IMG/VR virus record: IMGVR_UViG_3300030380_003192
Location: 1 to 26,644 of that record
DNA: 26,644 nucleotides
DNA from: a virus
Strand: one strand, 5' to 3'
The notes below the pieces were generated by a model. That model was not told the DNA's origin. It made no database searches and saw nothing but the letters and a program-made list of their open reading frames with translations. A program made the translations under genes and the position numbers. Position 1 is the stretch's first letter. Each line of letters starts with the position of its first letter. This document shows positions 1-7,225 of the stretch, piece after piece.

Positions 1-6
1 GATGAC

Positions 7-1299
7 ATGCGTAAAAAATTAGCTGCGAATGAAGGTATGGGTGTGCCAAATATTATCAACCAAATGGAACAAGGTAGGCCACCCCTACCATCTAAAATGC
101 TGGCTGCTTCTGGTGGTGTGGTTGAAGGGTATAACGAATCAAAAATGGTATCTCCTCTTGAGCAAGCAGCAGCAGAAGCAAAAGCAGAAATAGAAGCTAG
201 AAACAAAAGAAATGAAGAAGTACGGGCTGAAAGAGCTGCTGAACAGGAAGAATTAGAAAAAGCTTTAGGTTTAGGGAAATCTAAATTTTTAGATTCCTTA
301 CCAAAACCGGGGAGTTTAAAGCCATTTTCGCAGCCGGACAGTATGCCCGAGGAAGATCGAGAAGCATTATTAGAAGAATATAAAAAACAACGATTTAAAT
401 TAGCAGATGAAGAATACGAACGAAAACAAAAAGATCCTAGAGCAGCAGAATTTTTTCCAGATCGATCTGATACAGGTGCACTCGATAGAGCTATTCAACT
501 TGGCGAGATAACTGTAGGGCCAGAAGAATCGGCTAAAGAAGGTATAGGTTCTTTAGCTCCCGGTCAAACAAGAGCTGCTCTTCAAAGTATTAAGTTGGAT
601 AGATTACCAGTGCCAGAAGCTGAAGATTACCTTGCTAGAAAACGAGCTTTAGAAGAAAAATTAGGTATCGGTAATCTTAGTGAAGAAGTATTAGCACAAG
701 GTAGAGAAAGATTAGCAAAGGATAAAGACTTAGCTAGATTTGCAGGTCTAAGTGCACTTACAGATTCTGGTGTAGCAAACGAACGTAAATCTCTTCTAGG
801 AACAGGAGCTAGCGTTATTAAGGCAGTTACTAAGAATTTAGCTCTTGAAAAAGGAGCAGAAAGAAAAGCAGAGAGAGCTTTTGAAAATTTGGAGTTAGCA
901 GAGAAGAGAAGAGAAGATGCTGAGAAAAAAGGTAATGTAAAAGAAATTATAGCTGCTGAAGATAATCTTAAAAAACGTCAACTTGAGACTCAAAAAGTAA
1001 ATATAGATATAGCTGCAAAAGAAGAACAGTTAAGAAATGAAGCACGGAAAGCTATGAGCACCGAACTTTATAGGAGAGAACTAGGTAAATACTATCAAGC
1101 CATGGCTAGTAAAAATTCCGGTGCAATGACTCAAAAAGACTTTCTGGACGCTGAAAAAGGTTTCCTTGATGTCTTAGTAGACTTACTGGGAACGGGTGCT
1201 TTAGGTGAAGATGCAGTAAATAAACTGTCTCGTGTAATAGTAGATCAAGCATCACGAGGTGGAGGAACACCACAAATAGGAACCAGAGAAACTAGGTAA
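7..1299 (+). CDS. Putative internal virion protein, charged coiled-coil (430 aa)
   Basis: I do not recognise a named family. The first ATG is at 7, but the frame is open to the window edge (two sense codons before it), so the true start could lie upstream. The protein is rich in Glu, Lys, Ala and Arg. Residues about 45-95 and 260-360 are long charged heptad-like stretches typical of coiled coil. The N-terminus has a Pro/Gly-rich segment followed by a Lys/Glu-rich one, and no signal peptide or membrane segment is visible. It lies 5 bp before the 838-aa gene and two genes before a PLxRFG-like protein, all on the same strand. In marine podovirus-like phages, proteins of this composition in this place are usually structural and ejected with the DNA. 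That role is inferred from context and composition, not from a domain. Confidence 0.78.
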   Translation: MRKKLAANEGMGVPNIINQMEQGRPPLPSKMLAASGGVVEGYNESKMVSPLEQAAAEAKAEIEARNKRNEEVRAERAAEQEELEKALGLGKSKFLDSLPKPGSLKPFSQPDSMPEEDREALLEEYKKQRFKLADEEYERKQKDPRAAEFFPDRSDTGALDRAIQLGEITVGPEESAKEGIGSLAPGQTRAALQSIKLDRLPVPEAEDYLARKRALEEKLGIGNLSEEVLAQGRERLAKDKDLARFAGLSALTDSGVANERKSLLGTGASVIKAVTKNLALEKGAERKAERAFENLELAEKRREDAEKKGNVKEIIAAEDNLKKRQLETQKVNIDIAAKEEQLRNEARKAMSTELYRRELGKYYQAMASKNSGAMTQKDFLDAEKGFLDVLVDLLGTGALGEDAVNKLSRVIVDQASRGGGTPQIGTRETR

Positions 1300-1304
1300 A
1301 TAAC

Positions 1305-3821
1305 ATGGCTACTGAGAGGTTTATAACTTTACCGAGTGGCAGAGAACTCACGTTTCCAGAGGGAGCATCTGACGATGAAATTTATAACGCATACTATGAT
1401 GCGTTATCCGATGACATTTTTGGAGATAGTGGGCCTAAAGAAAAAGAACAAGCTGGATTTGCAGGTGCATTAGGGGAAGGTCTACAAACAATTGGTGGTC
1501 TTCCAGAAGCAGTGCGATATTTAGCCGACCCTTCTGCTGAAACAAGAAAAGCTTTAATAGAAGATACTGACCCTGAGTATAAATATCAAGATTTTTATGA
1601 TATCGGTGAAGGTACAGCTTTAGAAAGAGTAGGTAAAGGCGGTCAGTTTTTTAAAGAATTATTAGGTGGCAGTTTAGGGCAAATGGCTTTACCCACCATA
1701 GGTGGCGGCATAGCTAGTTTTTTAGGTACACCTCTTCTTGGTGCTGGTGTATTTAGTGCTCTTGCAGCCGCACAGTATACCCCTGAGATTGCAGGAAGAC
1801 AGGCTAGATTATCTCAAGAGGGTGTAGATAAAGGCGAAAGTCCGATTGACCCCGATACTGCAAAAATCTTAGGTTCTAGTTTTGCTTCAGGTGCTTTAGA
1901 TAGAGTTACTTTAGCTGCTTTCCCAAGACTACAAAGTTTATTAGGACAAAACGGAAAAGCTGCTCAACAAAAAGTTGGACAAGAAATAGCCGAAACTGCA
2001 CAATCTCAAGGTATGATGCCCGCCCTTGGTAGATTACTTGATAGTGAGTCCTTTACTCTCGGTACATTGAGAGGAGCTACGATTGAAGGAGGACAAGAAG
2101 TTATACAAAACGTGATAAGTCGTTTCGGTGCTGGAGCTGAACTTAGCGGTCCTGAAGCTACCAGAGAGTACATAGCTTCTGGTGTTGGTGGAGCATTACT
2201 TGGTGGTCCAATAGGAGCGTTGGATATTGGGGCTAAAAAAATCACAAGGGTGGCTGCTGAACAACAAGGTCAAGCAGAAAAAGAAAGAGAGCTACGAAAA
2301 GAAAGAGTTGAGAGAAATGAAAAGGCTCAAACAGACATATACGTATCTCCTGTACGCACAGACTTTGACAACAATAAAGTAGACTACACTTTAGAAAATA
2401 TTGTGGATTTAGGTTTTAATGAAAATGTTAAATCATTTAAGGCTGCTGATTATAATCCTACCGTAGCACAATTAATTGATAAGTCTACTGATGATATGCC
2501 AGAGACAAGCACCGTGTTTAATTCTTTATTAGATAGTTTTGAAGATGTTGAACAAAACATTTTATTAAATAAAGGTAAATCACAAGATATAGAAACTGAT
2601 AGGAAAACACAGGAACAGTTAAGAAAAATGATGCCCGGTCTGAAAGGCATGGCTAAGAAAATTTTAGATTATGCAAAATCTCAAAAACTAGAGGTGATAG
2701 GAAAGGAAAAAGATCCTGATACGGGAAAAAAGAAAAAAATAGACTTTCAATATAAAGATGAAAAAGATTTATCTAGTCAAGAACTTTATAACCAAACAAA
2801 AGAAAATTTAAGACTAGCAAGAATAGCAGCAAATAAAATTGCAGAAACGCATACCACAGAAATACAAGCAAGAAAAGCAGCCGAAGACGCTAAGAAAAAA
2901 GCTAATAAGCAAAAACTAGAAGATGAAAATAAGACAACAGGCACTGTTGCTGCTGACGAACAAGCTCAAGAGAAAAAAGAAGTAGAAGAAATTTTTAGTT
3001 TTGAGCAAGATATTGATCCTGATACGGGAAAAAAATCACGTATAGATATAGAGGCGGGATCTCCAGAAGATGCAGCTCGTAATTTTTTAAGAGATTACAT
3101 AAAAGAATACAATAAAAACGAAAAGAAAAGACCACTTGGTGCTCCTCAAGTTGAAAATGTATTCTTAGACCGCATAGACAACAGTAATCTTAATGACTCT
3201 GAAAAAGAACAAGCTAATGAACTAATTAACATAGAAATGCTTGAACGATTTGGGTTTGAGGCTTTTAAAACAAAGCAAGGTGGTAATAGAGGTTTTCGTG
3301 TACCTTACGATAAAACAAAAAAGTATGCTGCAGAGCAAGATAAAAAACTTTATGCTCAACTACAGGCTAAACAGTTAGAAAGTCAAAAATTAGTTAAAAG
3401 TTTTAACACAACCAATAGTAGTTTAAAAGAAGGATTGTTTGGTAGCGACACTGAGTTTTTTGATAATGCGTTTGAAAAATTAAAAGTCTTGGCTGATGAG
3501 ATTTCAGTAGACCCAGAAAAAACACAAAATGTTATAGACGAGATAAAAAGTTATGGTGAGGACTTAAAAAAAGCAAGAAATAATCCTGATGAAGATGGTT
3601 CTGTTGAAAAAGGATTGCAAGAAGAAAGAATGGCTATAGATAATCTTATTAACGAAATAAGACAAGAAGCAGAAAATTCAACTATTGATAATAATGCAGA
3701 TTTAAAAGAAGCCACAGAAGGAAACATAGAGGACGCAGATAATCCTCAAGGTACTAAAAAAGCTACAGATGAAGTTGTAAATGAGTCTATGACAGATGGT
3801 TGCACAGGGAGTAAAAAATGA
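1305..3821 (+). CDS. Putative internal virion / ejection protein (838 aa)
   Basis: The N-terminus (residues 1-35) reads like the short domain often found at the start of large phage internal virion proteins: a strand with LPSG, then FPEG and an acidic helix (DDEIYNAYYDAL). Residues about 100-165 and 285-310 are Gly/Ala-rich and hydrophobic, suggesting membrane-active or membrane-spanning segments (SLGQMALPTIGGGIASFLG; GVGGALLGGPIGALDIG). The rest is highly charged and helical, with a Lys/Glu/Ala-rich coiled coil near 500-560. The peptide DPDTGKK occurs twice (near residues 469 and 570), backed by a 20-nt direct DNA repeat. The stop overlaps the next ATG by 4 bp (ATGA), so the two genes are probably translationally coupled. 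A role in the virion or in DNA ejection is inferred from gene order and architecture; no enzymatic motif is visible. Confidence 0.82.
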   Translation: MATERFITLPSGRELTFPEGASDDEIYNAYYDALSDDIFGDSGPKEKEQAGFAGALGEGLQTIGGLPEAVRYLADPSAETRKALIEDTDPEYKYQDFYDIGEGTALERVGKGGQFFKELLGGSLGQMALPTIGGGIASFLGTPLLGAGVFSALAAAQYTPEIAGRQARLSQEGVDKGESPIDPDTAKILGSSFASGALDRVTLAAFPRLQSLLGQNGKAAQQKVGQEIAETAQSQGMMPALGRLLDSESFTLGTLRGATIEGGQEVIQNVISRFGAGAELSGPEATREYIASGVGGALLGGPIGALDIGAKKITRVAAEQQGQAEKERELRKERVERNEKAQTDIYVSPVRTDFDNNKVDYTLENIVDLGFNENVKSFKAADYNPTVAQLIDKSTDDMPETSTVFNSLLDSFEDVEQNILLNKGKSQDIETDRKTQEQLRKMMPGLKGMAKKILDYAKSQKLEVIGKEKDPDTGKKKKIDFQYKDEKDLSSQELYNQTKENLRLARIAANKIAETHTTEIQARKAAEDAKKKANKQKLEDENKTTGTVAADEQAQEKKEVEEIFSFEQDIDPDTGKKSRIDIEAGSPEDAARNFLRDYIKEYNKNEKKRPLGAPQVENVFLDRIDNSNLNDSEKEQANELINIEMLERFGFEAFKTKQGGNRGFRVPYDKTKKYAAEQDKKLYAQLQAKQLESQKLVKSFNTTNSSLKEGLFGSDTEFFDNAFEKLKVLADEISVDPEKTQNVIDEIKSYGEDLKKARNNPDEDGSVEKGLQEERMAIDNLINEIRQEAENSTIDNNADLKEATEGNIEDADNPQGTKKATDEVVNESMTDGCTGSKK

Positions 3822-6800
3822 AAGTATGTAAAGAGATGACAGCTAACGAGAGTTTAGCAGATAACCCTCGAGCTTTTTTAACTAGCACTTTAACAGTAGC
3901 CACAAACGCAGCTAAAAAAATAGCAGGTAGTGATCTTAATCAGATAAGAGAAAATATTGTAGACTTTACTAACTCTAGTTTATCTTTTACTAAAACAATC
4001 GTAAGAGAGATGAAATATATGGGGTTTTTACAACCTCAAAGAATAAACGAAATATTTAAAAAATCTAGGGCTTTAACAGAAGAACTAAATAGGTACGCAA
4101 AAGTAGAGATAATAGACCCTCTGATTGAATTTAAATTTAACCATAAAGAAGCATACGCTAAATTATCAGAGATTGCATTTTTAGCTTCTAGGACAGAAGT
4201 TAATCCGTTTGAAAGCCGTTCTAAATATGAAGGTAAGACAATAACTTTCTCTGATCCTACTACTTTAAAAGAAGAGAAGAGAGATAAAGCTGCTGTATGG
4301 GATGAATTACAGTCTGATTTACAAGCCTTAGATCGTATGAATAAAAACGGTAGGAAACTACTAAAAGGTGTATTTGATATATTTCCATATTTTAGAAATA
4401 AAATTCTACAAACTCTAATAAAGCAAATAAAGACAAGAGCTGGAGAATCTGGTATACCAGACAGTCAAACTTCTCCAGAAGTACGTGATACGATTGACAC
4501 CCTAAAAGAACAATTTAAACGAGCCGATTCTGATGCTTACATTACTTTTTTAAGAGAGGGAAAACACGTTGTATTTGCAAGACAAACAGAAACAATAAAA
4601 GATGGCGAAGGAAATGATGTAACACAAGTTAAACAAGGCGACCCAATATTTAGTGGTGAGTATGCAACAGAAAGAGAAGCCACGGAAGCTATTGATAAGT
4701 TAAATAAAGAAAATAAGAATATACAAATAGAGTATTTTAGAGACTCTGAAATGACCGGAGATAAAAGTATAAATGGAAGAGTTCTAAATAGACTAAATAA
4801 TTTTAGTGATACGTTAAACGCAGAATTAAATAAAGTATCAGAGGACATAAAAAACAACCCTAATATAGATGAAGCTACTAGATTAAAAAGAATTAATGAT
4901 ATGCAGAATCTTAAACAGGATTTAAAAAAGTTATCTATGCACTTGTTTCCAGATACTTCAGTTAGAAGAAATCTAGTTGAGCGTAGAAAAGGAACTCCGG
5001 GGTATATGACAGACGTTCTACAAGTAATAGGGGAAATGTCAAACCGTTATGCAACGCAGATAGGCGGTATAGAATATGCTGCTGACTTTGAAAAAGAATA
5101 TAGAAGTTTAGATCAACAAATACGAGATACTGCAGGTAATACACCAGACGATGTACGTAAAAAAAGTAAAGCTAGATCGTATGCAGATCGATTAGTTTCT
5201 ATTAGGCAAAACCAACAAAACTTACCAACTGTTTTTGATAGAATCGCTAATTTTGGAAACCGATTAGGTTTTTTATGGTATTTAGGTTATAACCCCGCAT
5301 CTGCATTTATTAATTTCACACAGGTTCCCGGCGTTACAGTGGGTTTATTAACTGGTAAATTTGGTTTTAGTCGAACATCTGAAGTAATTAGTGAAGTTAT
5401 GGGAGCATACAAATCAGTAATAAGAGCAAGTAGTATGCTTACTAAGTATACGTATTCAGAGCGTTTAGAAGAATTAAAACTTTTAGATGATACACAATTA
5501 AAAAAACAATACGGCCTTACTAGAGAAGAATTAGAAATGCTTGAGCATAACGATAACTTAGGTGAAATGCGTTCTGGTATGCACATGTATGATATGAACT
5601 TAGCATTTGAAAATGCTACAGAAGCATCTGTCATATTAGAAAGATTTAATAAGTGGTCAGCTTTTATGTTTCAAAAAGTAGAGCTTTTAAACAGAGAGGT
5701 AACAAGTTTAGCTGCACTTAGACTAGCTAAAAAATATCCTATAGTTGGTAGAGGTAAAATAACTAATAAGAAAGAGTTGTTTGATTTTACAAACGATATG
5801 ATTACAGAATCGCAAGGTTCTTATGCAACCGATCAAGCCCCTGCTCCATTTATGAATCCAGCAATTAGATTTATAGGTATGTTTAAAAAGTTTTCTGCAT
5901 TTATGGCATCTGTGTACATAAATTTATTTAAAGAAGCGATACGAAATGCAAACCCAAAAGCTCGTAGAGTAGCACTGCAACAATTCACAGTCTTAATGGG
6001 TATGTCTGCTGCGATGGCAGGTGCTGCTGGTATGCCATTTTATTACATTATAAGAGATGTTTTAAATTTTGTTTTCGGTTCTCCAATATCTCCGTTCCAC
6101 GATAAAAATGTACCATATGATGCTGACTTAGCACTTATGGAAGGTTTAGAAGGTACTTTAGGAGCAAAAGGTGCAAGAATTGTATACAAAGGGTTATTAA
6201 ATGAAGTAACAGGTATGGATATATCCTCTAGGGTTGGATATCAAGGTAGTTTTTTATTAGGTGGTGGAAATGTAGATCCTTCTTTGCCGTTCGTTGGTGG
6301 AGTGTTAGGACTTAGAGAAATACCAGAACACTCTCCCTCTGAAAAAGCAAGCTATATATTTGATGAGTTATTGGGAGCAGGTTTTTCTTTAGGTAGAGGA
6401 GCTTTAAAAGGCATTGATGATATTGTTCAAGGACACACTATAAGAGGAATCGAAAAGATGACTCCTGTATTTTTACGTAACCCATTAAAGACAGCTCGAT
6501 ACGAATTAGAAGGTGGGGTGTTAACTAAACGAGGAGATCCTGTTGTTGAAGATTTAATGACTAGAGAAATGATCCTTCAGTTTATGGGCTTTTCTCCAGC
6601 TAGAGTTTCTCTACAGTATGAAGTTAATAGAAGATCTAAAAATATAGAGCAAGCTATACTTAAACGTAAAAATAGATTAGCAGATAGATACTTCTTTTTA
6701 GAAAAACTACACGGCGTAAATTCACCACAAGCTAAAGAGTATTATAGAGAAGAGATAGTTCCGTTTAATAAAGCTATACCAGAGTTAAAAATGGATAGAA

Positions 6801-6940
6801 AATTTATAACTAAATCTAGGAAGATAAGAAAAAAATTCACAAAAACTAAAGTATTTGATGGGGTTAGCTTAAATAAAAGTTTGCAGAAACGGTTACAACC
6901 ATACCAATCACTACTTACTGATGACGACTCTGGGATTTAA
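3818..6940 (+). CDS. PLxRFG-like internal virion protein (1040 aa)
   Basis: This is a large helical protein of the type annotated as PLxRFG-domain or internal virion protein in marine phages. The recognisable part is the C-terminal half. Around residues 480-515 there is a nearly non-polar block containing NPASAFINFTQVPG. Near residues 680-700 an FMNPAIRFIGMFKKFSAFM-like segment is followed at about 720-750 by an Ala/Gly/Met-rich hydrophobic stretch (GMSAAMAGAAGMPFYYII) that could insert in a membrane. The first 450 residues are charged helices. The start is supported by a GGGAG ribosome binding site about 8 nt upstream, inside the end of the preceding gene. It is the last gene of the + strand structural block, and the early genes converge on it 90 bp downstream. 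Likely ejected into the host envelope or cytoplasm during infection; this is inference from family resemblance. Confidence 0.82.
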   Translation: MKVCKEMTANESLADNPRAFLTSTLTVATNAAKKIAGSDLNQIRENIVDFTNSSLSFTKTIVREMKYMGFLQPQRINEIFKKSRALTEELNRYAKVEIIDPLIEFKFNHKEAYAKLSEIAFLASRTEVNPFESRSKYEGKTITFSDPTTLKEEKRDKAAVWDELQSDLQALDRMNKNGRKLLKGVFDIFPYFRNKILQTLIKQIKTRAGESGIPDSQTSPEVRDTIDTLKEQFKRADSDAYITFLREGKHVVFARQTETIKDGEGNDVTQVKQGDPIFSGEYATEREATEAIDKLNKENKNIQIEYFRDSEMTGDKSINGRVLNRLNNFSDTLNAELNKVSEDIKNNPNIDEATRLKRINDMQNLKQDLKKLSMHLFPDTSVRRNLVERRKGTPGYMTDVLQVIGEMSNRYATQIGGIEYAADFEKEYRSLDQQIRDTAGNTPDDVRKKSKARSYADRLVSIRQNQQNLPTVFDRIANFGNRLGFLWYLGYNPASAFINFTQVPGVTVGLLTGKFGFSRTSEVISEVMGAYKSVIRASSMLTKYTYSERLEELKLLDDTQLKKQYGLTREELEMLEHNDNLGEMRSGMHMYDMNLAFENATEASVILERFNKWSAFMFQKVELLNREVTSLAALRLAKKYPIVGRGKITNKKELFDFTNDMITESQGSYATDQAPAPFMNPAIRFIGMFKKFSAFMASVYINLFKEAIRNANPKARRVALQQFTVLMGMSAAMAGAAGMPFYYIIRDVLNFVFGSPISPFHDKNVPYDADLALMEGLEGTLGAKGARIVYKGLLNEVTGMDISSRVGYQGSFLLGGGNVDPSLPFVGGVLGLREIPEHSPSEKASYIFDELLGAGFSLGRGALKGIDDIVQGHTIRGIEKMTPVFLRNPLKTARYELEGGVLTKRGDPVVEDLMTREMILQFMGFSPARVSLQYEVNRRSKNIEQAILKRKNRLADRYFFLEKLHGVNSPQAKEYYREEIVPFNKAIPELKMDRKFITKSRKIRKKFTKTKVFDGVSLNKSLQKRLQPYQSLLTDDDSGI

Positions 6941-6990
6941 AAAGACCTCGAGAGCTGGAAAAAAGGAAAACTGCAAAAAGGCCCCCGAGG
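6939..6990 (-). terminator. Candidate intrinsic terminator of the - strand replication operon
   Basis: Read on the - strand, CCTCG (6990-6986) pairs with CGAGG (6950-6946), with further interrupted G:C pairs inward. The second arm is followed by TC and a run of five T (6943-6939). This lies 40-90 bp past the stop of the last - strand gene, where an operon terminator is expected. The loop is long (about 35 nt, shorter if the inner pairs form), so efficiency is uncertain. Confidence 0.5.
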
Positions 6991-7001
6991 ATTTGAAGGA
7001 G

Positions 7002-7022
7002 AAAGTATGAATACTTTTGTTT
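7002..7022 (+). terminator. Weak candidate + strand terminator after the structural genes
   Basis: AAAGTA (7002-7007) and TACTTT (7012-7017) form a 6-bp AU-rich stem with a 4-nt loop, followed by TTGTTT-like sequence. It sits about 60 bp after the last + strand gene. The stem has a single G:C pair, so this would be weak. The same bases also form a ribosome-binding-site-plus-ATG pattern for a 5-codon reading frame, so the assignment is ambiguous. Confidence 0.25.
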
Positions 7023-7030
7023 AGAATATT

Positions 7031-7225
7031 CTAAGTTCTCCAAAAACGCAAGCCTTGTATATTATTCTCTACTACCAAACGGTGAAGAAAGGTTATACCT
7101 CTTATGTTAGCTTCTTTACGGAAAGCGTACAATGTCTGCTTAGGATGTAGCGTAGGAACAAATATAGAAGTACCTACCTCAAATTCCAACCATGGCACTA
7201 TAAAATCTACACCGTCAGATTTCAT
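7031..7225 (-). CDS. Conserved small phage protein (64 aa)
   Basis: Last gene of the replication operon. Its start overlaps the primase-helicase stop by 4 bp (ATGA), which suggests coupled translation. The protein has a Trp-containing acidic N-terminus (FIVPWLEFEVGTSIFVPTL) and a basic C-terminus (VVENNIQGLRFWRT). Short phage proteins with a WxEVGTSFxxP start and an E-x-GI-x-G-x-R-x-W-R end are common, but I know of no assigned function. No membrane segment. The stop codon lies inside a 14-bp perfect palindrome (7021-7034). Confidence 0.75.
   Translation of the reverse strand: MKSDGVDFIVPWLEFEVGTSIFVPTLHPKQTLYAFRKEANIRGITFLHRLVVENNIQGLRFWRT

Noticed and set aside
3810-3830. Possible frameshift splitting one very large virion protein into the 838- and 1040-aa genes
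   Set aside because: The second gene has its own ATG with a GGGAG site at good spacing, and a 4-bp ATGA overlap is a normal coupled junction. No slippery sequence is evident.
4537-4857. A 106-codon - strand frame within the 1040-aa gene
   Set aside because: Ser/Phe/Leu-rich shadow typical of the antisense of an AT-rich charged gene, with no start signal.
3818-6940. Virion RNA polymerase of the N4 type
   Set aside because: The protein is far too short and shows no T7-like polymerase motifs; the resemblance is to PLxRFG-type internal proteins.
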